From the NCBI GenBank assembly GCA_029449235.1, contig JANATG010000007.1:620001-684000 (forward strand): a stretch of DNA of 64,000 nt. Reading direction: 5' to 3'. Under the pieces are notes generated by a model, which saw nothing but the letters and a program-made list of their open reading frames with translations, made no database searches and had not been told where the DNA came from. Shown here piece by piece: positions 32,522 through 43,492 of this stretch (the first letter of the stretch is position 1; every line of letters begins with the position of its first letter). Made by a program: the position numbers and the translations under genes. This stretch comes from Linnemannia schmuckeri (Eukaryota; Mortierellomycota; Mortierellomycetes; Mortierellales; Mortierellaceae).

Positions 32522-33145
32522 AGTTGTCAGGTCGAGTTTGATGCTAAGAAAAGAATGTTGTTAAAGAATCAAAAGAAAAGGAAAGCAAAGAAAAATCCGA
32601 AGACAAAACGAGGTCGGGTCCAAGAAATGAAAAAAAGTAAAGGGATGGAGGCCCCCTCTCATTCCCAAGGTGTCCGCTTTAGCTCCACGCCTCCTGGAGC
32701 AATAGCGTTATATGCTCAGGAGATGAGCTACAAGTTCTTTCATGCAAGCTATTAACCCCTCTCTCCTCCCTCCTCTAGACCGAGACCCCAAGTGCACTTT
32801 GACGGAGTACTCCTAAACCGGTTTCATCTCGTGTATTCGGTTGGTTAGAACATCGCTACCAAAAAAGTCGAGGTACAGGTTCTTGTACTAGAGTTGTGTA
32901 TGATTATGGTAGTCTATGTGCAAGTAGCATATCTATCGAGTCCAAAAATGAAAACATCTATGCTGAAGAATCTCGAAAAGTCAAAAGATAACGAAAAGTA
33001 CAAAGGAAATTCACGAAGGTTGAATGGAGGAAGGATCCAGTATACGGGCCCGAGTGTTGGACACCATGGCGTCCTGCTGGGTGTGGTTGTTAACGTAGAG
33101 GTGGTAATGTGAAATGAGCGCAATCTAGTTACTAGGTGACCTTAG
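32522..33145. other. intergenic region
   Basis: Lies between the promoter side of the phosphoesterase gene and the 3' end of the CCCH gene. The left part is purine-rich leader-like sequence; a 72-codon frame at 32894-33112 has no recognisable feature. Nothing else seen. Confidence 0.4.
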
Positions 33146-34642
33146 CTAATCAGTGGGAAAGGCATCCGAGAAAAAGTTCATTATCCCAAGACGCTCTATC
33201 ATGGAAGACGACGACGACGACGGTGATGACGAAGGCACTACAATAGGAGGCCCATACAGAGAAGAAGAGGGATATGTGCCTTGGATAAAAGTCCCTGCCC
33301 CGCCGCCTCCGCTATCCTCGTTATCCTCGTCCTCGAAACAGGGGTCCTTCCATTCGTGGATTCGGTCGTGTGACGGGAACGGCGTCTCGAAAAAAGGCAT
33401 CACTCCTGGAGAGAAGAGATCCGCCAATGGATAAGACGTCGCTGTAGCTGTTGACTCCATGACGTTGGTGTTGTTTTTATCATTGCTACTCAGGAGTGAT
33501 ATTGATGGAGGTGTAATCGAAAGAAGCTTTCTGTTCGGAGTCAATCGTGGATAGGAGAAGGATCTCTGAAGAGTCTTTTGCTGACGAGGAGCAAGGGCGC
33601 CTGTTGGTGTGTTGAGAGACTCTTCGGTCGTTACTTCTTTTGACTCTACAGCCCACCCCTTACCTCCCAACCCTTGACCACCCTCCCGCGACGAAGCACC
33701 CTCGAAAGTCTCTACCGACGGCGATCGTTCGAGAAGAGAGGATTGATGTTGTCCCTGAGGCTGCCCCTGCTGCTTCTGCTGTTGTTGGTGTTGTTGATGA
33801 CGATGTTGTTGCTTGACCTCTTTGGCCGCCAAGATCTTCTGGACCCTCGTAAAGCTAATCCCTCTCTGCTCATCAAACATCTCGGCTGTCTCGTCGCCAT
33901 GCAGATAAACACATCTCGAGTGGTTCTTCTGGTACTGACAACTGGACCCAGACCAACAGGGGCGTGTCTTGTATGTAAGGGCTCTTCCTCTGCGTTGGAG
34001 CTCACTTTCGTGATGGACAAACTGACAGCGCTCTCCAAAAGGGCACTGACCAAACTCGCGAAACTTGGTGCAGTACTCCGTCTTGTAATGCGAAAGCGGG
34101 ACCTTGACGACGGAAGGGTTGATGATCGCTGCTGTTGCCTTTGTGTCTCGTTGGCTGAGACTGGACGAAGACCGTTCAGAGAGTTGAGTCGACGACGACG
34201 ACGACGAGAGTGACCGCCTCAGGGCGATCTGTATATCACTGCGGCTTTGCCCATGAGAAGGGCGATGCTGGTTGCTGTCCAATAGTCGATAGATCTGCTG
34301 AGTTCCTACTGGCGGTACGATCGTGGTCGTTGTGTCTTCCTGAGTTGGGTGGACAGCGGAGCTGTCGTCAGTGACAGTCGCGCAAGGTCTTAATTGCATC
34401 TGTGACAAGTCGTCCCAGGATGAGAACGATAAGAAAGAACAGTTGAGACCGAGGATTCGGTGGCGAGTAGTGTAGCTATGGTTGTCGTCGTTGTTAGTGT
34501 AGGCGTGGGTGCCATCTTGCGTGCAGTTGTCTTCATTGTTTCCAGAGAGGAGCCATCTTTTTGAAATTAACTCCTTGAATGGTTCCTGTAGTTTTCTGAA
34601 TGGGTTGAATGGATCCGACGATGGACTGAGTGGATACGACAT
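33146..34642 (-). CDS. tandem CCCH zinc-finger protein (TTP/Zfs1-like, RNA-binding)
   Basis: Single exon, 498 residues. The family binds AU-rich elements in mRNA 3' ends and promotes decay. Finger 1 follows HYKTEYCTKFREFGQCPFGE with C-x8-C-x5-C-x3-H spacing, and the YKTEYC lead-in is characteristic. Finger 2 has the matching lead-in YKTRPC, but its spacing is C-x5-C-x8-C-x3-H (CWSGSSCQYQKNHSRCVYLH). The fingers lie at about residues 184-245. Before them are Ser-rich runs; after them a Gln/His-rich stretch and many Ser/Pro sites. The C-terminus ends in a Ser-rich run and IERLGIMNFFSDAFPTD, which could be a short interaction motif. RNA binding is likely from family; the altered second finger leaves specificity uncertain. 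Confidence 0.82.
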   Translation of the reverse strand: MSYPLSPSSDPFNPFRKLQEPFKELISKRWLLSGNNEDNCTQDGTHAYTNNDDNHSYTTRHRILGLNCSFLSFSSWDDLSQMQLRPCATVTDDSSAVHPTQEDTTTTIVPPVGTQQIYRLLDSNQHRPSHGQSRSDIQIALRRSLSSSSSSTQLSERSSSSLSQRDTKATAAIINPSVVKVPLSHYKTEYCTKFREFGQCPFGERCQFVHHESELQRRGRALTYKTRPCWSGSSCQYQKNHSRCVYLHGDETAEMFDEQRGISFTRVQKILAAKEVKQQHRHQQHQQQQKQQGQPQGQHQSSLLERSPSVETFEGASSREGGQGLGGKGWAVESKEVTTEESLNTPTGALAPRQQKTLQRSFSYPRLTPNRKLLSITPPSISLLSSNDKNNTNVMESTATATSYPLADLFSPGVMPFFETPFPSHDRIHEWKDPCFEDEDNEDSGGGGAGTFIQGTYPSSSLYGPPIVVPSSSPSSSSSSMIERLGIMNFFSDAFPTD

Positions 34643-35167
34643 GGTTGCAAGAAAAGAAGAAAGATAGGCTTGGTGGCAATATAAAAATGAAAAATAGACG
34701 AAAAGATGAGGTGGGATGTATCATCATTAAATAGATTTAGCTCGTTGAGCTTGTCGAGTTTAAGCTTGTTTGCGGTTACAAAACGTACGAAGGCTCATTG
34801 GGGGGGGGGGGGGGGGGGAACGCAAGTAAAATGTGGACTAATAAGGTCTTCAAAGGCTGTTGACACTTCCCTCTATGACAGACAATGTCGTCTCTTTTTC
34901 ACTTGTCTTTGTTCTGAGCACTCTGAGCGCTGACAAAAGTGTCTTGAACATCCTGTAATCAAACCATGTGCCTGAAAACTCCTTTTTGTGTACTATTTGT
35001 GTACGACAAGGTCTACTTCCTTTTCAGGCGGCTTCATTGTGTGAACAAACAATAGACTTGTGGAAATGATAGAGAGGGTCTTTATCCAGTAATTCAGGAG
35101 AAATGAGAAGAGCTTCGACGCATGAGGTGCTTCATTTGTTTATTGTATCGTTTAGCGCAAAACGGCC
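34643..35167. other. intergenic region with a poly-G tract
   Basis: Contains the leader of the CCCH gene, a run of 19 G at 34800-34818, and a minus-strand AATAAA at 35139-35144, about 24 nt past the stop of the transporter gene. No gene seen. Confidence 0.5.
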
Positions 35168-38100
35168 CTAGAACGAAGAGCCAAACGCGCTGTGGGCCTT
35201 GTTGGAGTGGCAGGTGTTTGTATCCAGATCGATGGCGTAACAAAGAAAAGTAGCATCCACCCTAAAAAAAACAAAGCAGCCATCAACAAAAAGAAGAGTG
35301 TCAGTCGAGTGCTCATTGGCTTAACAAACAAAAAAAAGTTAAGCAATTACAATAGAAAAGACGTAGTGCCATACGTGATTGCCATGATATGAGTGAAGAA
35401 TCCCGTTATGCAGTACGGAATAATGCTCGATAGAATCCCGATGACATAGCCATACGGTGAGTGCAAATGGTGTGTCGCAAAGATGTACGCCGCAAATCCA
35501 GTCAAAAGCGAGAAGAGGGTCGAGTAAATGAACAGGATCAACTTTGTCAAAAAGTCTAAAAAAAGATCATACACGAAATAACAAAACCAGGGGTCAGTAT
35601 TAATAGAAAACGAAACGAGTAGAGGAGTGCGCGCAATTGCCAAGGAAGGTCAGCACCAATGTACCTGAAATGAGGCCCCAAAGTAAATTCCTGTGGAAGA
35701 TTTTACTAGCAGACCGCGCTGCTGCAAATAGACTCTCTCCTGTAATGCCGACATAGATAAGGGTGTAGTTGTTAAAGTTTTCAACTAGGCCTTGAACTAT
35801 GGCGCAAAATGTAGCAAGGAGCGCAAAGAGAGGGAAGGAATGGCCCTTCAGTTTCTACAAGGCAGTAAGCATGGTATGAAAGTGAACGCGTTGTTAGTAT
35901 ATGAACGCTGAAAGTTCCTTCATGTAAGGGCTTATCGCTACGCTTCCTTACCTTTGCAGTATTCCGCAATGCAAAAGAGCTAAACTGGACGATGGCGATA
36001 AACAGTCCACCCAAGCAAATGGATCCAAACGATGTTGTCGTGGCGTTGATCAGTGCTGGCTCAGTGATCTTGGAGCTGTGGTAAGCAAATGGTTCGTGTC
36101 TAATGGATGAAATAAAAGCATTGGTGGCCTATGATTAAAATGTTGCAAAGAATAGCCAAGATTCGTACGATCTTGATGGTCATTGTAAGCTAGTCTTACC
36201 TGTGGAAATACCACTTGGACACCACATTTGCAAGAGTGACCCTAATCGATAAACAGTTCCCCAGACAAGGTTAGTTGGTTTGACAAAGCCATGACCCAAT
36301 GGAAGAATCCAGCGGCATTCAATGATGACCTTGTTACAATACCTTTGGACATTGCTTAGGACCGCTGAAGTCCACATGTAAATAAAGATCAAATAAGCGG
36401 CAATCGGATAGAAATTGCCTTCCAGTACCCACGACCCTGTGACAGCAAAAGATCAACAGCAAAGCAAAAGACGTTAGCTCAATTCTGTGGATAGGCCAAC
36501 TAATACGAAAAAGTGCAGTAGTAACATGACGGAGCCATACCTTTTCCAACAGTGTTTTCGATGTGCCCGATCAAAAAGACCCGAGAGAAGAACACCAACC
36601 AGATCGCAGTGAAGACAACATGGACGAGCATCAATCCAACAGACACGAAGAACATGTCGGGGTTGTCCTTCAAGATCTCACAAGCAAGCTAAATAAAGGG
36701 GCAAAAGTTAACACAATGCGTCAGTCATAGTCCCTTGAAATTTTTGCATACAAAAAATCGACGCTGGCGGGGTTGGGCGATTCTTATACCTCAATGATGG
36801 CGGTAGTTCGTCCAATGTATTTGCGCCGAAAGTAAATGACGCTCAGGAAGAGTGATCCAACACTCAGAGGGAGCATTGAAAGGAACGTCAGTCCAGTATC
36901 CTGTGGATCCCTCCCGCCATCCGGTTGTCGCGGTCCTTGAAATGACGACACCAACGACCAAATAAATATGATGAGCGCAAAGCATGGTACTGACAACACC
37001 GTGGTCCACACGACAGGCTAAAAGTGGGGAAACAAGAAACATGGAGATCAATGGGCTAAGCATACATGCTGGAAGAGTAAACAAAGTACGTGTAACAAGG
37101 CGAGGCCATATTGCATATCTCACTTACCCGAGCGAATGACCGCAGCGTGACCAGCCACAAAGTTCCTAAAGCGGCCGAAATCAGCACGACCAAGGTCAAC
37201 ATCCCTAAGCATATAAAATCATAAACAATCCGTATGTTAGCATTACTTGATGAGGAGGCTTTGCCAAGAGCAAGACCTGTCATATCATGTTTAAGAAAAA
37301 AAAAGAGAGCTCACCTGCGCTGGACTTGATGACAGAAAAGATGTTGTAGATGTGCTCATCTAGAATAGACGACTGCAAGAGTGACGCAGCGTAAGTACAT
37401 AATCTTAGGCTATTAAATATCACAATCACATTTCTCTCTCTCTCTCTCTCGCTCTCCCATTTTTTGTGCGAGCCAAAGAGGTGAATTCTTCGCTGCGCAT
37501 TATCCTTACACTTGTTGTGAAGAGAAGCACAATCCCGAGAATGAAATAGGCAGCCAAAGCAAGGATGTAAAGAACGGCAAAAACGGGATCCTTAAAATTG
37601 CGTTTGTACGATATGGATGTCCAGCCAGTGGGTCCACTAGGGATCTGTGTTATTCAAAACAAAAAATAAAAGAGAAATGTGAGAAAAAAAAAACGGTATG
37701 ACCCTTGTGACAGCAGGAATAGCACCATAAAATGAAGAAAAAAAAAAGAAGAGTCTTGTGCTCTAATCTTACAGGTGTTGGTGCCAATAGCTGCTCGCCC
37801 AGTGTCCCAGTGGTTGTCGATTTCGCTGATACCGGTGGAGGTACATCCAGGTAGATCGATGCTGGTGTCTATTAGCAAATGACAAATAAACAATCAATGA
37901 AGGCAAGGAATACGTCAGTCTCCTGAACATCCATTATGCTCCCTCACGCTGACAAAACACACTATGGTGGCAAAGGAAGCATAAAAAGAGAGACGACATC
38001 GCCAAGGCCAAGCAAAAGCCAGAATGAAGGAAAAAAAAAGGTTTCACAGGCAGTCACTACTCCGCCACGCTGCTGCGACAACGTTACCATTGGGGGCGCT

Positions 38101-38402
38101 TCTGACTGCGGATGTCGGTCCAAGAAGAGCGACATGGGCGGTGATTGCGAGCTCGAGTCGGATCCATCGTCGTCAGAGTCATAGCTCGGCATATAGGATT
38201 CGTGCATAGGCACACTGTCGTCGTCTTTTCCGTCAGAGTCCTCTGTTCCTGCTTCAATAGTCGGCACAGAGTAGAAGAGACTGCCAGACATGCGTGAGTG
38301 AGAGGGCTGTCCGGAATTGCGCTCTGGTGCTCGCCAGTTGCGGCCAACAGATCCTTGGAGGCGCCCTCCTGTCCGTGAATATTGATTCCCGAACGCAGAC
38401 AT
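35168..38402 (-). CDS. PNS1: choline transporter-like protein (Pns1/CTL, SLC44 family)
   Basis: Thirteen exons (minus): 38402-38088, 37868-37773, 37644-37510, 37372-37315, 37204-37128, 37017-36790, 36688-36541, 36436-36343, 36241-36200, 36099-35952, 35854-35665, 35555-35375, 35261-35168; all junctions keep frame and give 601 residues. SLC44 proteins are plasma-membrane proteins with about ten membrane segments; animal members transport choline, while yeast Pns1 has no proven substrate. The acidic, Ser-rich N-terminus (about 105 residues) precedes the membrane part. Family signatures: NVQRVTLANVVSKWYFHR, TTTSFGSICLGGLF, VENFNNYTLIYVGITGESLFAAARSA, and at the C-terminus TVDATFLCYAIDLDTN. Exon 9 is only 42 nt, and reading through its flanking introns destroys the conserved motif. 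The short tail ends NKAHSAFGSF. Confidence 0.92.
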
Positions 38403-40667
38403 CAGGAAAAGCTGTGCGTGTTAGTCGATGGAGCACTTTGTATAATAATAAGGCTTGTTGAAGAAGAGAGAAGAGAAGTAGGAGTGGGGGTTGAGACAAG
38501 GGAAGGGATATAGGGCAGAGGAGGGAGTAGTTGCGTCAGTGTTGAGATGCCGTAGAGTGAGGAAGAAATAGATTGCGCAACAAAAGGAGTTACTATTTTT
38601 TGTTGTTGTCTGGTTGCAAGGGTTGAAGATAATGAGAAAGAGAGGCTAAGGGGTTCAGTCTTGTAACGTGGGCTGCAACTCTAAGAGAGGCCAAACAATG
38701 AGAACAAGCACAAGGACAAGCCCAAGGAAGAGGCAGTCATGGTCACGAGATCATTGGTACAAGGCAGACCTACCAAATTGGCAATTTTGAATGAGAAGAA
38801 CAAAGGAAAAGCAAGCGACATACTCAGATACTACCAAGAAGACAGACTGACACAATCACAAACGCGTCCACAACTCCACCTAGATCGGTAGAAACAATGA
38901 TCCCTAGGAAAATAAAGCCGCGGAAGCTCATTATCAACAGCTGTAACACAGAGGAAGACTTAGTTAACCTATGAAGCTGCTAAGGTTTTGGATGCAAAGC
39001 CCTGCATTTCTTTCTCATCTGCGAGTAAAACCTGAAGGCAAGAAAGCGCGAGAGAAGAATACGCGCCGCTATTCTATATGAGGGAGAGCACTAAGGAAAA
39101 ACTTGATGTGAAAATCCCGAACGACTCGAGCCATCAGCTCTTTGTCCCTCACACACCTACGCCTTGTTGACCTTTGTAGTCCAGGCATTGTTTTTGGACC
39201 AATTGAAAAACGTTTCACCGCAGATAGGGCTCATGGGAGGGATAAACACCGTTGTTCAGGGTCTTTCGGAGGGCCTTCGGTCTGGACTAGGCAGCAATTA
39301 ATGACTGTTTGGGGGTTTGACAATGTTTACATTCAACACCCTTCTGAGATTAGTCCGGATGTATTTGCAAGCGCACACGCACACTCACTTCCCTGCATCG
39401 AATAGATTGTCAACATATGCATTCTACATACCGAAGAGGTGCCGATTATTTGTTTGGCCCTTTCCTCTCGTAGTGTTCAGGGTTTGGGTTGGCCATAACG
39501 ACAACAACCACAATATCATCACCACCAACAACGACAACAAAAGACAGCACTTCCCCACCAATTAAACACGTGTATAGCTCTTTAGTTTCTTCTTTACTCT
39601 CGCACACAAACATCTCCTGACATAGAGGAAAGGAAATAAATGCGTTGACAAATGGTGCGATCCCGTCCATCCTCATCAATTCTGCTCGTTCCCTTCACTT
39701 CAGTCCGCAAACAAATACTTTCCTTCAACTCACTCTCCGGCTCATTTTCCCTTCCTACTCTACCTTAAAAAACTAAAAAAAAGACGTTCTTATTATCCGG
39801 GAGCGTGTGAACATTCAAATTCACAATTACACCATTCCCTCCTCCTCTTTGTTTCGTTCCTCTCGTCCTTTACTCATCGACCCGTCTTCTTTCCTGACCC
39901 TGTCTGCACAGTGTCTATTTGATAGTTGATGGGAAAAAACAGTTGGGAGGGAAGGTGTTCCTGAGAAGTCTCCTCTCCACCTAATGGATTAACGGATACT
40001 ACTCTCCGCACCTCTCTTTTTGGCGAAAGGTAGGGATGCAATCAATCGGTAGCATTACTCTTCATGACCGCTTTGCCTCTAGCAACGTCACCATGCGAGA
40101 TACAGGTCGAATTCTCTCAATGATCTACTTAATCCGGTATCTATCGCGCAATTTAGACGCTGACTGTGGCCATCTTTGTCCTAGGCGGGCGAGTAAAGTA
40201 TCGTTGTGAAGGATATCGTCGTTGTCTCACCAGCAGTCTTGTCCAACATTGCCATACACTCATCCCGCTGAACCCTACGTGTTCAGTCCAGTCTATTCTA
40301 CTGAGGAGATTACTGTGAACATGCGCTTAATGTTTTTATTTGGTGAGAGCAACACTCCCTTTCTCATCAACAACAAACATACATCGTTGAAAGCAAAACC
40401 CTGTCCAGAAAGACGGCGAGTGGAGTTCTGTTCGGACTATCTTCGACACGCACCAATCCTTAAATGGCCTTGTTTTTTATCCACCCGGTCCTTGTCCTGC
40501 CTTAAATGGCCATCCTCAAACATAAGCTACTCGTATGTCGCCATTGTCCAGCTCGACAGGAGTGTCTAAATATGTTTCCATTCTTTTTTTCTCTCATGAG
40601 GGATTCAGGCCCATGCATCTAACGGAGCGACATTCCTGACAAGAGGTTGTGTTTTTTCCCATGAGGG
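38403..40667. other. 2.3-kb intergenic region
   Basis: Holds the leader and promoter of the transporter gene on the left. I see no coding gene, tRNA or recognisable repeat. Short frames (for example 39142-39405, 40222-40569) have no motifs. Confidence 0.4.
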
Positions 40668-40674
40668 TATAAAA
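40668..40674 (+). promoter_or_regulatory. TATA box of the aspartic protease pseudogene
   Basis: GGGTATAAAAGG is a textbook TATA box. It lies about 90 bp upstream of the position where the protease start codon would have been. Confidence 0.5.
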
Positions 40675-40758
40675 GGCTTGACAATGCCTACACTTTTTTG
40701 TGTTACTCATTATCCGCCTTCCACTTCCTCCTTCCCCCCACCTCCTCCAAACACATCA

Positions 40759-42058
40759 ATAATTAGAACCACTGCTCTTGTCACTTTGACTGCCGCGGAC
40801 TTAGCCTTCACCAATGCATCACCTATCACAAGAAGACCTCGCCCTTCTGGAGGTCACGCCATTCCTTTGGCCCGCAACACCAGTTACAAGCAAACACCCG
40901 CGCCCAGATTGCCAAGCCCAACAAGCGCTACCCTGGTTTATAGATCCTCTCCGGATCCACCGGTCAGGTTCCCCTGACCGATGTCAGCCCCGATCTCGAG
41001 TACCACGGAACCGTCTCGATCGGCACCCCGCTCAGAACTTCAAACTGGACTTTAATACCGTGAGTATTATTCGACATGAACGCGTTTGTCATTAATCTAT
41101 TAAGCACTTTTTTGTTAGAACTTATGATTTTAACCGGCCATCCTTTCGTTTATCGACTGTCACAACAGGGCTCTTCGGATATCTGGTTCCCTTCGAGCAC
41201 CTGCACCACCATCGCTTGCGAAGCCCACATCTGTTTCAACTCGGCCAAGTCGACCTCGTACCAGGTCGGTGGTCGCGAGTGGAGTATTGCCTACGGTGAT
41301 GGTTCGACTACGTCAGGTATCCTTGGCTCTGACCTAGTCGACGTCGGAGGCATTTCTCTCCGCCAGATCATTGGTCTCGCCGCCAAGGAGTCTTCCCAGT
41401 TCGGTTCTTCCCCCGAGGATGATCTCTTCGGTCTCGGTTTCAATACCTTCGAGTTTGTCAGCGGAGTCAAGACCTTCTTGGACAATGCTATCGCTGCTGG
41501 CGCCATCGCTCAGTCCGTCGTCTCGGTCTTCTTGCCCTCAGAGCGTCTCTTCAATGGCCAAGGAGGAGAGTACCTCTTTGGCGGTATCGACTCGACCAAG
41601 TACATTGGCTCGCTGACCTAGTGTCCGCCACCCAGAAGGGTTACTAATAGATCTTGGTCTAGGATGCCTCCTACAACGGCGTTTCGCTCGGCCAGACCTC
41701 CCAGGGTATCGTTGATACCGGTACCACCCTCATCATTGTCGACGACGCTGCTGCTGCTGCCATTCACAACAAGATTTCCGGATCCGTCAACGACTCCAAC
41801 AACGGATGGTTGGTCCCTTGCTCAGCCGCTTCGAGCACTGTAAAGATTGGATTCAAGCTCGGTGGTGTCACCTCCAACGTCCCTGTTACTGACCTTGCCT
41901 ACGAGGATCTTGGTGATGGCTCTGGTAATTGTTTCTCTGGTGTCCAGGGTGGCCACAATGGTTTTTGGATTGTTGAAGATGTGTTCATCAAGAGCAACTA
42001 CTGTGTCTTCTCGCAGACTTCGTCCTCCAGCATTGGAATCGTCCCCATTGCTATCTAA
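40759..42058 (+). pseudogene. secreted pepsin-family aspartic protease, inactivated
   Basis: Homology runs from a signal-peptide-like segment (TTALVTLTAADLAFTNASP) through a propeptide and the mature enzyme to the C-terminus SSSSIGIVPIAI. One intron (41060-41168) remains recognisable. Lesions: the start codon position reads ATA; a frameshift in the propeptide near 40890; an in-frame TAG near 40951; a frameshift near 41028; the first catalytic motif, normally DTGSS, reads NTGSS; a one-base loss near 41620; then TAA TAG (about 41645) and TAG (about 41662). The second catalytic motif VDTGTT and long flanking stretches are intact (for example YEDLGDGSGNCFSGVQGG). Several changes look like G-to-A or C-to-T transitions. 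The ancestral gene would have been a secreted peptidase of family A1. Confidence 0.88.
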
Positions 42059-42324
42059 GCTGTATTCGTTTGGAACTGGTTTCCGAAATGTGTTTCCTCT
42101 GGCAGGAACATGAACAACACGCACATATACGCCTACTTTTTATTTTTCAGTGTCCTTAATACTAAAAGCAAGGAAGCCATAGTACATGGAGCCACATAAA
42201 AATAGAGAGAAAAGCGCGTTTCTTATCACAGGTCGTTACAGAGTTCAAAATGTAAAAGGATGTTGAGAAAACCACCTGTAATCCTGAACCCTGAACGCGT
42301 TCTTCCTTATTTAGTGATCTCCCT

Positions 42325-42364
<40 letters not shown>

Positions 42365-43454
42365 CATGTAAACTATTTTTCTTCATAGTTCCAAAGCTCC
42401 ACAACATTTTTTGTAGGCGCCGTTACTTTTGAAACGCATTTGTCACCCAGCTGCTCATATGTTCCCCCTCATCCCTTTTTTATGAGCTTGCTACTTGGTA
42501 TTTTTAGGTCAGGGCTCTGGACATAAGCCCACCATTTTTTTTTACACTCCCTTCCTCCTTTTTTCTGGGAGGCACCGGCTGACAAAAAAAGGAGGAAGGA
42601 TTACCTGCCAACCGAGCCTCATATACAGCAGCTTGCTGTATCAACAGCCAGTTGTACCTTTTTTCCATGCGTTTGTCAAATGCAAGGGATTGTCACCCAA
42701 GTTGTTGGTTGATGTTTTCTTGGTATTTACTTTCCTTACAACATTAGGATAAAACGTGTATCCTCGATGTCCATTCGCTTCTATTGATACCGAGGTGAGA
42801 TGAATACAAGGATTGTGGGAGACGGTTTCTATGTCTGTCATGACCGATATGTGTCTAATCACGAGAACCATTGCTACATGATGACACTTAGCTAACTATC
42901 CCTAGGCCAGACACTTTTCGCAGAGACAGGATTTGTGCGATTCGGCGACTTCTTTCAAGGATTTACGTTCTAAACAGTTCAAATAGAGTTAATACCCCTC
43001 TTTCGACGCGAAAATTCAACCGAGGGGACGAACCGAGCGAACGAACCGTTGGAATCACCCGTGTTATGCATAACCTATTCGTGGTTTTTGTGAACACAAA
43101 GCGAAAAGACGAACAACAATGGGACACGCATTGTTGGACAAAAAAACAAGAGAGAGAAAAAGTCATTCGGCAGCTGCACGTCTTTCCTTGGTGAGCGGAC
43201 CGAGGAAGAAGAGGAAGCGAGAGAGAGAGGTAGAGGACCTTGAGAACGGTTGTGTGTCTGAAACGGCGCCAGGGGGTTGGAGGCAGGGGACGGGAGATAA
43301 GGAGGGAGAACGTTTGATGTTAAAAAAGACGTGCATATGGTTGGGGGTTGGACACAAAAAAAAAAGACGTAAGTATGATTATGGCATAACAACTTAAACC
43401 CCTAATTTTTTTATTCATGCATCTTGTTTCGTGGGCTTCGATTAAGCAGTGATC

Positions 43455-43492
<38 letters not shown>

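Noticed and set aside
34800..34818. Poly-G tract as a G-quadruplex regulatory element
   Set aside because: A pure 19-nt G run, like the 15-nt C run at 16871, may be affected by sequencing or assembly error; no further evidence of function.
40060..40200. Fragment resembling an elongation-factor C-terminus (RFASSNVTMRDTGR)
   Set aside because: The match is limited to a few residues and nothing upstream or downstream supports it.
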